From Erigeron canadensis (taxonomy: Eukaryota > Streptophyta > Magnoliopsida > Asterales > Asteraceae): a stretch of 64,000 nucleotides of DNA. Position 1 is the first letter of the stretch. Each line of letters opens with the position of its first letter. The notes under the pieces were generated by a model. That model ran no database searches, was not told where the DNA came from, and saw only the letters and a program-made list of their open reading frames with translations. A program made the position numbers and the translations under genes. This document shows, in pieces, positions 24,030-35,872 of the stretch. Location of the stretch: the NCBI RefSeq assembly GCF_010389155.1, contig NC_057764.1, forward strand, positions 2,976,001 to 3,040,000. Direction: 5' to 3'.

Positions 24030-24515
24030 CACTACAAGAAAAAAGCCGATTAGTGACGACTAAAATTTGGTCACTAATAACCTTATTTTGTTACCATTAA
24101 GAAAATATGGTCACTAAATTTGGCCACTAAACAAAATTAGTGGCCAAAAAATAACATTTTTTGGTCTCTAAACAAAATTAGTGACGGACCTTTAGTGACG
24201 AAACGTGACAAAAAGTGACCACTCCAAATTTGGTCACTAAATTATCATAATGACCAAATTTTCGTCACTAATTTTGTTTAGTGACCAAATTTTGGTCATT
24301 ATGATAAATTAATGACCAAATTTTAAGTCGTCACTTTTCGTCACTAAAGATCCGTCACTAATTTTGTATAGAGACCAAAAGGTGTTATTTTTTGGCCACT
24401 AATATTATTTAGTGACCAAATTTACTGACCACTTTTTCTTAATGATAACCAAATAAGGTTAATTATTAGTGACTAAATTTAGTCGTTACTAAGCAAAATA
24501 GTCACTAATCAACAT
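24030..24515. mobile_element. CACTA-type fold-back element, right end lost
   Basis: The left terminus cactacaagaaaaaagccga is a standard CACTA (En/Spm) end, preceded by TGA as possible 3-bp target. From about 24048 the left arm pairs with the right arm ending near 24512 (gattagtgac against gtcactaatc), through long matching blocks such as agtggccaaaaaataaca. The two arms of some 230 bp meet near 24265. The right CACTA terminus is missing; the arm runs into unrelated DNA. No transposase. Confidence 0.8.
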
Positions 24516-25915
24516 TTGATAGTTGATTGAATCCATGCTAGACATTCTTATAATTGAATTGATACTCAAATGTTCTCAAATTTCAAAATTGATATAGTTC
24601 ATCCTCATTAATGAAGTTCACAACCGAAATGATGATCAAATATATATAGATAAAGAATTCAATAACTTTTTTTTATAAGAAAAGATAAAGAATTCAATAT
24701 CATTTCCCGGACCCCTACCTTTTCACAAAAATCATTCAAGATTTCATCTACTTGCTCTTTACTGAGTATTATTTTTCAAAAATGGTAGTGTCAGAAATTT
24801 ATGAAGGACACAGTTGATAATTGGCCAGTCATGATTCGCCATATTTCCTTTTCGTTTATATCACATGCATTTAAGTGTGTTATAATTGTACCTGGATCTT
24901 CATATCTTTCTGTTCCTTCTCAATTTTTTGACCTCCACAGATTTCCATATTTACCAACTTACCCGTTACAGTAATAACCGTGACAACCGAAACTTTAAAA
25001 GCTACAAAAATCAAAAGTAAAAATACAAATATGTACGAACTAATGATTACCCAGAAGGCTTCAACCGTTTGTAAAAGCTACTGAATGAATATAAATTTGT
25101 TTTGAATTGAAGTTGAATCTTGAGATTATGAAAGTCTCCAATGTATATTGGTACATTTGAGAACTGAGATTACCATCTACAAATTAACTACAAAGCAACT
25201 GAAAATGAAAAATCTTGAATTTAACTTGAACTTATGCTTTGAAGTTTATGTGGTGTACCTAAATTTAAGTGTGAAATACTCAAATACTAATTTTTAATCC
25301 ATAAAATCATAGAGCCCAAACATTTATTAATTTAACAAAAAATATTTAAAAATTAATATGTGGGGAGTTCCACACCTACGTAAGTGTCGGACAACCTTGT
25401 ATTCAATTTTCCATATTTATAAAAAGGTCTTAGTTTCTCATTTTGTCATCGAAGTCACATATCCCTCATAAAATATAATATAATATGTAAATATTACCGC
25501 CTGGTGGCATTTTATTAGAATTTCAGAGCAACATTATGTGTTTGATTGTCATGGTTCTATGGAACTCTTGATTGATCGTTACTATGTGGTTTTATGCCTT
25601 ATAGTTTTAGTACAAGAAAATAATTTATTGCGCCAAGATCAGGCCCGCATAAAGATACATATATACACACATAAAGGCCCATTTGAGATTATGGGCCAGG
25701 TACAATTGCCCATCCGCGTCTCAAATTCAGCCCTTCTCGTAAGGGAGGGAGTCGGGGAGGGGAGTAAGTTTCTTTCGAAAAACACATGAAGACACCTTTT
25801 ATAAATTAAAATGAATCATTAATTTTCTTAAACGGCAAACTAATATACTCCTAATTAAAAAAAAAAGAGACTAAAGTGTCTTCATAAGAGAGACACATAA
25901 TGGTACTAACAGAGC
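24516..25915. other. Gene-free stretch
   Basis: No supported gene in 1.4 kb. An 83-codon plus-strand frame at 25538-25789 has no recognisable features. Confidence 0.4.
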
Positions 25916-26046
25916 CAATGGCGGATCCAAAAAAGTTATTTAGAGAGGACATTAAGTAGCAGACCGACATGTAAATTTCAATGTCCGTGTGCAAGATCGA
26001 ATTTACAAAATGGGGGCCCATATACTATAAGTGTATAGTAATCGCT

Positions 26047-27014
26047 TGTTAGGACCAATTTTGGTGAAAACTGGCCAGTCTCCAGTTACATCTGGAGACC
26101 AGAAGATTTGTCCAGAAATATAGAAGTCCAGTTGCAATGTACAGATTATGCAACTGATGACTTCCTCCAGTTAAAGATCTGACCAATACATCTAAAGACA
26201 TTTCAGTTGAAGTCGAAGACATCAAGTGCAAAAAGGAGAATATCAATGGCAGTGAAACCCAGTTGAGTTTCTACCCAGATCAAGACTGGAGAATATCAGT
26301 GTAAAGAAGTTACAAAGCTTTACACTGATTACGAGGAAGACTTTTTTACTTTATGCACCTTTATTCTGACATTATCAATCGCCTTCAATTAAAGTACAAA
26401 AGTACATAAAGTAGGTTGATAAAGTGACTCTATGTCTTTACTTTATCCAGCATTTACAAAGGATTTCAAATTGAATCCTTAAATGCTAGTAACCATATTT
26501 GGGCGGCAAAGTTGGAATCCCAATACCAACTTTGCCTATAAATAGAGGTCTTTGCACAACCAAGAAACAACTTTGCATATTCAGACTTTGTAATATTCTT
26601 GGTGAACTTGTGCAATATTCTCTCAATCGCAAAAAGGAACATTTCACAACTCTAAGTGTTTCGATTGTTAAGAGAATTTCCAAGTATAGATCAATTGTAT
26701 TTCATAGGTTGTTAGGATATTTACATTCGTGTATTATCTTGGTTTCGCAACAACCTTGTATTTTATTTAAAGTCAATAAATAAAATACATTTGAAAATTA
26801 CATATTGTCTCACCAATTTACTTTACAAGTACTTTACTTTATTGCATTGTATTTACTTATTTATATTGTCACCTTAATAAGTAACTTCCAGATTGCCTGG
26901 TATATTACACACTGCAACTGGTCACGTCCAGATACAGTGTGTGTATTGCAAAGTATCTCACCATTGACTTAAAGTTGTCTTCAGTTGGTACCATCTCTTG
27001 AGTTGGGACTTACA
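26047..27014 (+). mobile_element. Probable solo LTR of a retrotransposon
   Basis: The segment begins tgttaggacca and ends, inverted, tgtaagtccca, an imperfect LTR-type terminal repeat with TG...CA ends. It holds a strong TATA box (ctataaatagagg, 26536-26548) and further on aataaataaaa (about 26775), the order U3-R-U5 on the plus strand. No internal retroelement sequence or second copy is adjacent, so recombination between two LTRs is the simplest origin. Flanking 5-mers tcgct and ttact differ only at a CG that became TA, as expected for methylated CpG decay. Confidence 0.6.
26536..26548 (+). promoter_or_regulatory. TATA box inside the solo LTR
   Basis: The word ctataaatagagg is a near-ideal plant TATA box. 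It would start transcription near 26570 and read rightward, out into the antisense side of the hAT transposase remnant. Confidence 0.6.
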
Positions 27015-27330
27015 TTACTTATAGGATTTCTTTAAACATGAAATGTTCATATCATAAAAGTAGTTAGAACTTAATATTGATTCTATTCTTGGTTGAAAAA
27101 TGCCCTTCTTCAAGCCGTTTTGAAGCAAATCATTGATCAAACTTTTATAATCAATACCATCTAATAAACCATTATCAATTGCTATCATTGTCAATCCATT
27201 CAACTTCTCTTGTGACATTGTCGATCGTAAGTATGACTTTAATATCTTAAGTTTCGAAAAAAATTTCTTTCCGCAGTTGCCACGGTCACCGGAATCGTCA
27301 ACATATATTCCAAAAACTCAAAACCATTAA
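27015..27330 (-). pseudogene. hAT transposase C-terminal fragment
   Basis: The 67-codon frame at 27015-27218 reads MSQEKLNGLTMIAIDNGLLD then IDYKSLIND, the C-terminal dimerisation end of zinc-finger MYM-type-1-like hAT transposases. Immediately upstream the same protein continues in a shifted frame (KLKILKSYLRST) and before that in another (EYMLTIPVTVATAERNFF), so at least one frameshift is present. The stop codon lies at the junction with the solo LTR. The catalytic part is absent. Confidence 0.7.
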
Positions 27331-28299
27331 AACGTGTGAATATTATATTATTATTAGCATTGATTTAAGTCTTTTACATTATAGAGTTATGATTTATTTA
27401 GTTTGTGGACTTTCTTTAATATCAGTCTTTTTTAAAAAATTATACTTAATTTATTTTTAGTATCTATAAATTCTTAGAATAATAACTTCATAAGAAATAC
27501 TTAAATTATACTAATATATAACTAAGATTTTTAAAAAATTGGGGTCCGCCTTAAAGCTGGGGCCCTTTGCGCTGGCCTACACAACACTTGTCAAGATCCT
27601 CCACTGCTAAGTAGCAAAGGTGATATTACAAACGTGTTAAACGGGCGATTTATAATCAGTTGCGACTATTCAAGTTTGGCTTTTCATTACTTTTCATTAA
27701 ATTATGGGGAAAATACTATCATAAAATAAAAAATTATACAAACACAAGTATAGTGTTTCATCTTGCATTAAGTTACATAAAACCCATACACATTATCCAT
27801 GCAAATAGCATTTTAAGTTTCAACTTTCAACAATTTATATATACTATTGCATGATTTACAATACATCAAAACCATATTTCATCAACCACTTACACTACTT
27901 GTCGCCGCCATTGCCACTAAATCCCACCGCCACCATCGCCATTACATCGCCACCGCCACCTCCACCTTCACCACCACCGCACGCCACCACCACTCATCAC
28001 TGCCCGCTGCATGGCACCGGTACCGTTCTAGTCATATAACAATAAAAATAACATTAGACTTTTTAAAAAAGTATGTGTGTCGTCTGTGTTATCGCACCCT
28101 TGGATGTGTTTGGGTTCTAACCTATGGCATAATGTCCGCTTGGATGTCACTGTTAAAGTTCAAACCACTACTCAATTAACACGCCTTTCTTAAAAAAACG
28201 TATAGTAAAAATCTAAATGGACTTGGAAATATAATACCAATGATTGTTGGGCCAGATTAGGGAGGGGGTACCCCTAGTACTACTTTGCATCCGCCACTG

Positions 28300-29342
28300 A
28301 ACGAAGATAAATAAACGACATCAGACTAAAGGATGTAAGTTGCAATTTCACTATGAAGTTTAGACCAATTTCACTAAAATTACTGGGGAGGATTGTAAAC
28401 CACAAAAATGACCTAACCACATAGACGTTTCTTGCAATTAACTCATAAAATTATCTTTTGATAAAATATATAGTTTTTTAGAAAATAATATATTTTAAAA
28501 AAAAAATAATAAACTTTTATCAAATAGTAATAGTTTTTATATACTTATAATTTATTATCAAATAATAACAATTAACAATAGTATTATTTTTTTAGTTGAT
28601 AATAGTAACAATAATATTAATAACTAGGAAATTTAAGCCGCGCAATGCATGACTTTTATTATTGCAATTATATTTAGTCTACTAATTCAATTTTGTTAAG
28701 ATTGTTTACTAAGATTGAATCTACAACCACTTAATTGAAAACCAATAAATGTCTTATATGATTCATAATGAAATAAAACAATAACAATAATATGAATACA
28801 AAATAATTATCATATATATATATATATATGTTGCATAAACATTACGGAAAAAAGAAAATAAAAATACCAAGTGTTTAAAATATACATAGGAATATATAAT
28901 GAAACAAAAAATAGAAAAAATTAGAAAGCCAAATGTATAGCATTTGAATAATATACATACCATTTTAAAAAGTTACAAAAATGCAAAATGTTAATTGTTA
29001 AAAAAAGTAAAAAAAAATAAATGTTAAAAATATATTATTTTTAAAAAACTACCAATAATATATATACCTTTTTTGTTTTATAAATAATATTAAAAAATAA
29101 TATTTAAAAAAAACTACCAATAATATATATACTTTTCTATTTTATATATAATCTTACTATTATTATTTTTACAAAAATATATTTATTGATTATTATTAAT
29201 AATATTATAAATTTCTGTCAATCAACCACAAACGAATTATAGTTCACTAAAATTCCAATTGTATCGAATTCCAATCCATTCTGATTTGAATTTTTTCAAA
29301 TCTCAATTATTTTAATAAATTTTAACTCTTTTAAATGGGGAA
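28300..29342. other. Very AT-rich gene-free stretch
   Basis: No gene. A (TA)n run lies at 28813-28829 and the block aaaaaactaccaataatatatatac occurs twice, near 29045 and 29109, a local duplication of about 64 bp. Confidence 0.45.
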
Positions 29343-29436
29343 ATGGAATATTAGGCTGTTAGACATCTAAGTTGGGTGAGAAACCTATCACATACCATTT
29401 TTTAAACCATAAAAAACATTGGGGCCTAAACATTTA
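29343..29436. mobile_element. Left half of a MITE cut by the copia element
   Basis: The sequence ttaggctgttagacatctaa and what follows match the left half of the complete MITE at 5842-5997 for some 80 bp and stop exactly where the copia LTR begins. The expected right half is not found on the other side of the copia element. Confidence 0.65.
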
Positions 29437-29925
29437 TGAACAAAAACTGGATTTAAACTTCAAACAACAAACAATCTCTCCACAAACACAGAATATAATC
29501 TAATCTCAATTAGATCAGTGAAGGAACTTGAAAAATATAAAACTATACCTGCTAATCAAGTATAGTTCAATAAGCTATTTGTTGATTATTCTATAACGAA
29601 TTTGATATGAAAATATTACAGATCAAAAGATTGAGAGGATGATATGAAAAATAGATATATGGTTGTGAATATATTGTATAAAACCCTAAACGGGTAGAAT
29701 GCGATTATATATACACAACAAGAGTAGCAGCATCCACAATAAGCCCTCCATCTTTAGATATGAGCAAGATTGGTCCCTCCAGTAATCCTTTAAGCAAATG
29801 TTCATCTTTAGCCCTCCAACAATAATCTTTTCTACATCTTTAGTCCAAATATACATGAAACAAACTAATCATATACTAAATCAAAATATACCAACAATTA
29901 TGAGAATAAGATTATCAATTTAACA
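29437..29925 (-). repeat. 3' LTR of the copia element
   Basis: 489 bp, on the coding strand TGTTAAATTG...TGTTCA. It directly follows the polypurine tract. It differs from the other LTR by 11 substitutions and no gaps. Confidence 0.92.
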
Positions 29926-31959
29926 TCCCCCCTTAATCTTATTCTCATACAAATCAACCATACCCAATTCAGAACAAAAAAAATTGTGAGTAAACTTATC
30001 AAGCCCTTTAGTAAAAATATCAGCAACTTGATTTTCAGAATCAATTTTCTTGGTTTGAATGACACCAGCCATTTGCTTCTCTTTTACAAAATGAAGATCA
30101 ATCTCTAAATGTTTAGTTCTCTCATGAAAAACAAGATTTGCAGCAATTTTGATGGCAGATTTATTGTCACAGAACACACTAACAGGAAGTACATTATCAA
30201 TATGTAAATCCTTCAATATTTTTAGCACCCAAAAAACTTCACATGTAACAGCAGCCATTGCTCTATATTCAGATTCAGTTGAAGACTTAGGAACTGTGTT
30301 TTGTTTTTTACTTTTCCAGGAAATAAGAGCACCACAGAAAAACAAGCAAAAACCTGTAACTGACCTTCTATTAACCATACATTTAGCCCAGTCTGCATCA
30401 ACAAAGGCTTCTAAACCAATCTTACCATTTCTGGGAATAAAAACTCCTTTACCTGGACTTCCTTTAAGATATCTCAATATCCTTAAGGCAAGTTTTAAAT
30501 AAGAAGCCAAAGGCTTGTGCATGAATTGACTTAAACAATGTACAGTGTATGAGATATCAGGTCTGGTATGTGTAAGATAAATCAACTTACCTATAAGTTT
30601 TTGATATTCAGAAACATTAGAAATAACAGGATCATTAGCAGTTTCTAAAGTAGTGATACTAGGATTGGGATCAAGAGGAGTATTCATAGGCTTACTAGCA
30701 AGTAACCCATAATCAGAGAGTAAATCAAGACAGTACTTTCTTTGATTCAAACAATTTCCCTTTTCAGTTTCAATAACTTCAATACCCAAAAAATATTTCA
30801 ACTTTCCAAGATCTTTTATTTGAAATTTAGTTTGAAGATATCTTTTAAAGTTTTCAATTTCTTGACAATTATTACCAGTGATGATAATATCATCAACATA
30901 AACCAAGACTGCTAAGAATAAGTCAGAATTAGACTTAGTAAACAAAGAATAATCACTAACACTTTGCACAAAACCATTTTCACACAAGGCAGAAGTTAAT
31001 TTAGCATTCCATTGCCTAGGAGCCTGTTTTAAACCATACAAGGATTTATTTAACTTGCATACTCTATTGTCATTAGAGTTAAAAAAACCTTCAGGCAGTT
31101 TCATATAAATAGTTTCATCTAAATCTCCATATAAAAATGCATTATTTATATCAAGTTGATATAAAGACCAACCTCTTTGAATAGCCAAAGTAATAAGACA
31201 TCTTATAGTCACAATCTTTACCACAGGAGAGAAAGTCTCATCAAAATCTACACCTTCCTTTTGACTATAACCTTTAGCCACTAATCTAGCTTTATACATT
31301 TCAATTTCACCATTTGACTTATATTTAATTTTGCATATCCATTTACATCCAACAGGTACTCTACCTTTAGGTAATTCAACAATATCCCAAGTATTATTCT
31401 TATACAAAGCTTCCATTTCTTTATTCATAGCATCAATCCAATAAGTATTTTTAGAAGCTTGAAAATTTTTTTGAGGTTCAATACTTTTATTTAACTCAGT
31501 CACAAAGCTTAAGCATTCAGAATTAAGATTAGCATAACACACATAATGTTCAAGACCATACTTCACATTGCTATGCATCACATAATCATTATAATATCTA
31601 GACAAATGAGGTTCTCTAGTAGACCTTCTCAACCCTTCATCATTTGTATTAAAATTTTCTTGAAAAACAGGAACATTAATGTTCTCATTTTGAACAAAAT
31701 GATCATTAGCTTCATTATTAAGATCAGTCTCATGTATATTGTTATCAACCTCAGAATTGTTATTATGTTCATCATATGTTGATGTGTTTAACTCATCAGT
31801 AATGTCCTCATGGACACTGCCAGGATGAGTTTGAACACTGCCATCACCATCAGAACTTTTGTTCTCCTTCTCATCATCATTGGGCTCACTAGGTTCATCA
31901 AGATCAAAGAAAGTTAAATGATCAGTTTTATTTTCAGAAACAATAGTATTTAAATCCAA
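29920..31959 (-). pseudogene. Copia pol: reverse transcriptase and RNase H
   Basis: An open stretch of 679 codons covers the end of integrase, the reverse transcriptase and RNase H. Visible landmarks are KARLVAKGYSQKEGVDFDET, the QLDINNAFLYGDL block, the catalytic YVDDIIITG, and for RNase H VDADWA, KSSTESEYRA and FCDNKSAIKIA. An acidic, Asn-rich linker (residues 1-110) precedes the polymerase. This part alone is intact, but it is cut off from gag and integrase by frameshifts near 31995 and 32045, so the polyprotein cannot be made as one chain. Confidence 0.9.
29926..29935 (-). other. Polypurine tract
   Basis: On the minus strand AAGGGGGGA abuts the 3' LTR (TGTTAA), the plus-strand DNA primer site. 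The tract is also coding: it specifies Lys-Gly-Gly, and the stop codon TAA (29920-29922) is supplied by the LTR itself. Confidence 0.85.
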
Positions 31960-32040
31960 TTTTTCTTTTAAAGGAAAAACTTCTTCAAAGAACTTTACAT
32001 CTCTTGAAAAAAAATGTTATTATTTTCTAAAGACATAAGT

Positions 32041-32817
32041 TTACCCTTTCTTTGAACTTGAATAACCTAGTAATATACATTTAGATGATCTGCTTAAAAA
32101 TTTGTCAATTAGATTAAGATTTTTTGAAAAACAGAGGCATCCAAATGATCTTAGGTGAAAAAGAGAAGGAGAATGACCAAAAATCATCTCAAAAGGGGAC
32201 TTTCCAAGAAGCACAGAGGAAGGTAATCTGTTGATCAAATAAGTAGCAGTTAGTACACATTCAGTCCACAAATTAAGGGGAATAGCCCCTTGAAACATCA
32301 AAGATCTGGCAACATTAAGGAGATGTCTATGTTTTCTTTCTACAATTCCATTTTGTTGAGGACTATGAACACAAGAGGTTTGATGAATGATACCATTAGT
32401 CTCAACAAATTTAGTAAAAGCATGATTTATGAATTCAGAACCATTATCACTTCTCAAAGTTCTAATGGTTTTACCAAACTGATTTTTTAACAAATTATAA
32501 AACACCAACACATTTTCAAGAACTTCATCTTTACCTTTTAAAAGATAAACCCATACAACCCTAGAATAATCATCAACCACAGTTAAGAAGTATCTAAAAC
32601 CTCCTCTACTTGTAACTCTATAAGGACCCCAAACATCAAGATGCACAAGTTGTCCAAGTTCAACAGTTTTGTGATCACTTAAAGGAAAAGGATCTCTAGT
32701 TTGTTTAGCCTTGTAACAGATATCACAAACTTTCAAATCATCATGTTTATATTGTAAAATAGGATGTAATTTTTGTAAAACAATATCTGTAGGATGACCT
32801 AATCTGTTATGCCACAC
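32041..32817 (-). pseudogene. Copia pol: integrase
   Basis: 258 codons of the integrase. The zinc-binding part reads WHNRLGHP then CDICYKAKQ. The D,D35E core shows LDVWGPY, RTLRSDNGSEFINH and QQNGIVERKHRHLL. Its N-terminal side is separated from the protease region by an in-frame TAA at 32821-32823; the frame is otherwise continuous, so this stop is a single-base type lesion. It ends at a TAA produced by a frameshift near 32045. Confidence 0.88.
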
Positions 32818-32820
32818 ATT

Positions 32821-33690
32821 TTAAGTCACATTACATGCATACCCTTTTATATCATTCTTAATGTAGTATAATCCACCAGACTGTCTACCAGTCCCCAGAA
32901 CCATCTTTGCACTCAAAGCCTGATGCATAACATAGCACTTAATATCATCAAACAAAACAAGCATTTTACTATCTTTAGCAACCTTGTGTACAGACAATAG
33001 ACTTACACAATATTCAGGAACAACAAGCACATCATACAAAGTTAAGAAACTTGTTATTTTTAAATTACCAATTTTCTGAATATAAGCAACAGTTCCATTA
33101 GGATGCCTTACTTTTATTTTTAATTTAGAAACATCAACTACATCAGTCATATTAGCATCAGAAAAAGTTATATGATGGTTTGCTCCTGAATCAACAATCC
33201 ACTCAAGTATAGATTTTATAAGAGCACAATTATTAGCACAAAAGTACTTATCAAAATTATCATTAAAAACCTTACTATGATTCATAAACACACCTGCCAT
33301 GTTAGAATTAGCACCACCATCTTGCACAAAATTCTCCTTAATCAGATTGACAATTTTAGCAAGCTGTTCATCAGTAAAACTAACAGAAGCAAAATCATTA
33401 CTTTGAGGTGTGGTAAAACTGCTGTTTGCACTTTTCTTTTGAGAGTTCTGAGAATTAAATCCTTTCCTTTTTCCAAAATGATTAGGATAACCAATTAACT
33501 TGAAACACCTTTCTTTAGTATGCCCATTAAAACCACAGTGTTCACAAATTACAGAAGATTGACCTTGATTTCTTTGAAAACTGACCAAACTTAGAAGTTC
33601 TTTGAAAGTTATTATTAAATTTTGAGTTAAAGTCCCTATTAACAGTTTTTGAGTTGAAAGCAGAAGACTGAGATTTTTGCATATGACCAT
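32821..33690 (-). pseudogene. Copia gag C-terminus and protease
   Basis: Contains the nucleocapsid zinc knuckle CEHCGFNGHTKERC (Cys-X2-Cys-X4-His-X4-Cys) near 33540, then the aspartic protease active site WIVDSGANHHIT near 33190. It is in a different frame from the upstream gag portion, with the shift near 33585, and it ends at the TAA of 32821-32823. Confidence 0.87.
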
Positions 33691-34426
33691 TTAAAACAAT
33701 TGCTCTATGTGACTCTTCTCTTGAAATCAAGGCATAAGCAGTTTTAACATCAGGTAAGGGGTCTTTGGTCAAAATGTTACTCCTAATAGGCATATAAACA
33801 TCATCCAAACCCATTAAAAACTGCATAAGCTTAAGTAATTGATTATGTTTAGAGAAATCAGCAGCAGCATGGCAAGTACATCTAGGCAATTGAACAAGAG
33901 CATCAAACTGTTTCCACAGAGCATTTAACTTATGATAATAATCAGCAATAGGCATACCATTCTGACACATAGAATTGATTTTATGATGCAGGTTAAAGGT
34001 AACAGAACCATCTACTTTATCATAAGTTTCTTTAAGTTATTTCCAAATTAAAGATGCCTTTCTAGAAAAAATTTGACCAAGATACAATTTTTCAGCAATA
34101 GAATTAAGAACCCAAGAAATCACAACAGCATTGCACCTATCCCATTGCCTACCAAGAACTTCATCAATATTAGATCTTTTACATGAACCATCTATAAATC
34201 CAATTTTATTTTTAGCCTCAAGAGCAAGAATCATAGCACAACTCCAAACCTTATAATTCTCAGTTCCTTTTAATTTTATAAACACAATAGACAAAGTACT
34301 AGAATCATTAGGATGCAAATGTAAAGGACTACCAAGATCAAGTTTACTAATTAAAGTCACATTATTATCACTCTCATCAGACTTGGTTTCATATTGATAA
34401 CCAAAATTCACATTATCATCATCCAT
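33542..34426 (-). pseudogene. Copia gag, split by an in-frame stop
   Basis: The gag start is best placed at the ATG at 34426 (MDDDNVNFG); an upstream in-frame Met at 34504 adds only a hydrophobic, leader-derived stretch. The N-terminal capsid part shows the usual copia-gag words LHLHPNDSS, KLKGTENYKVW and FIDGSC. A TAA at 34037-34039 interrupts it after SLIWK, and the same frame resumes at once (LKETYDKVDGS, then DYYHKLNALWKQFD). The frame is lost near 33585, before the zinc knuckle. Confidence 0.85.
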
Positions 34427-34504
34427 TGTAAACAAATAGCAAAGAATACAGTTAATCTCAATTAACAGTAGCAGACAAGCACACAATAAGCAGGTTAATC
34501 TCAA

Positions 34505-35119
34505 TTAACAGCCAATCAAGTAATTAATCTCAATTAACCACTTTCAACAAGATATATATATATATATATATATACATATTTGAAAAATACTCTTATCTCC
34601 CAAACAATGCCAGGGACAGGATTCCTTGCCTCTCAAGGAGGTAGGTCAAGTATTAGCAGAGTTGGTTTTATGAGAATAAGATTAAAAAAAAATTTTTTTT
34701 TTTAAAAATTAAAAAAAGAAAAAGGAAGAGAAGACAAACAGTGCTATCGGAAGGAAGAGGAAAGGAACCCTATTGGTTTATTGATTCACTTAGTCAATAA
34801 ACAAACAGGATCGAAGAAAAATCTGCAGCGGAAACACCAGGAGATTAGGTTTATTTATTGATTCGCTTAGTCAATAAAATAAACCCTAGAAAAACCACCG
34901 GAAACACGAAGAACACCAAACCTAAATTTTTTTGGAGAAATTAGGGTTTATATGAAGACAATAGATCTAGATAATCAAACGGTGATTAAAAAATCATACG
35001 CCGTTCTTAAATCTAAATCCAAACACAAAAGCCCCAAAATAAGAAGAAACCCTAGATTAATTGCAAATCGGTAAACAACATGAACCAGAAGTTATTATTA
35101 AAACCAGTTAGATTCAATT
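34505..35119 (-). other. Copia 5' leader
   Basis: Untranslated leader of the element between the primer-binding site and gag. It holds a (TA)n run (34552-34574) and two near-copies of a segment with ggtttattgattcacttagtc-like sequence (about 34775 and 34850). No coding sequence. Confidence 0.6.
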
Positions 35120-35136
35120 TAACCTGGCTCTGATAC
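35120..35136 (-). other. Primer-binding site for initiator tRNA-Met
   Basis: Just inside the 5' LTR the minus strand reads TATCAGAGCCAGGTT, complementary to the 3' end of plant initiator methionine tRNA, the usual primer of copia elements. Two or three bases separate it from the LTR end. Confidence 0.85.
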
Positions 35137-35138
35137 AA

Positions 35139-35627
35139 TGAACAGAAACTGGATTTAAACTTCAAACAACAAACAATCTCTCCACAAACACAGAATATAA
35201 TCTAATCTCAATTAGATCAGTGAAGGAACTTGAAAAATATAAAACTATACCTGCTAATCAAGTATAGTTCAATCAGCTATTTGTTGATTGTTCTATAACG
35301 AATTTGATATGAAAATATTACAGATCAAAAGATTGAGAGGATAATATGAAAAATAGATATATGGTTGTGAATATATTGTATAAAACCTTAAACGGGTGGA
35401 ATGCGATTATATATACACAACAAGAGTAGCAGCATCCACAATAAGCCCTCCATCTTTAGATATGAGCAAGATTAGTCCCTCCAGTAATCCTTTAAGCAAA
35501 TATTCATCTTTAGCCCTACAGCAATAATCTTTTCTACATCTTTAGTCCAAATATACATGAAACAAACTAATCATATACTAAATCAAAATATACTAACAAT
35601 TATGAGAATAAGATTATCAATTTAACA
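35139..35627 (-). repeat. 5' LTR of the copia element
   Basis: 489 bp and the partner of 29437-29925. Its outer end (35627) lies about 245 bp upstream of the TNL pseudogene start codon. The element is transcribed away from that gene. Confidence 0.92.
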
Positions 35628-35872
35628 TACTAATTTGATATAGAAGTTTAGATATAGATATTGATATTGATATAAATTTCATATATTGATAACATATTAG
35701 ATGACCCAAAGATACTTTTTCCATGTGAATGATAAGAAAAAAGAATACGCTTGTGTGTATGTTTGGTAAACCGTTGACTTTGATGTTGATTTTTCTCATG
35801 TAAACGCTTCAAATCTTATGTATTTCGTATATACTTGAAATATTCTTTCAATAATTGTTGTCAGCTTGCTCA

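Larger units (their letters stand above)
25916..28299 (-). mobile_element. hAT-like element, interrupted by an LTR
   Basis: The left terminus caatggcggatccaaaa pairs with the inverted right terminus cagtggcggatgcaaag, a form I recognise from plant hAT elements. A transposase fragment of the matching type lies inside on the minus strand at 27015-27330. The flanking 8-mers aacagagc and aacgaaga agree at only five positions, so the target duplication is decayed or my limits are off. The left half is split by a probable solo LTR at 26047-27014. A CCA/CCG-rich tract lies at 27900-28015. Confidence 0.65.
29437..35627 (-). mobile_element. Ty1/copia LTR retrotransposon, complete but disabled
   Basis: A 6.2-kb element on the minus strand has two 489-bp LTRs, a primer-binding site, gag, protease, integrase, reverse transcriptase and RNase H in copia order, and a polypurine tract. 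The LTRs differ at 11 positions by my count (about 2%), so it is fairly young. The coding region is broken by at least two in-frame stops and about three frameshifts. No 5-bp target duplication is present (attta left, tacta right). Confidence 0.93.

Noticed and set aside
26499..26783. 94-codon plus-strand frame
   Set aside because: It lies over the TATA box and transcribed part of a probable LTR, which explains the sequence better than a gene.
27847..28179. 110-codon Pro/His/Thr-rich plus-strand frame
   Set aside because: It arises from a CCA/CCG simple-sequence tract inside the hAT-like element; overlapping frames look equally open.
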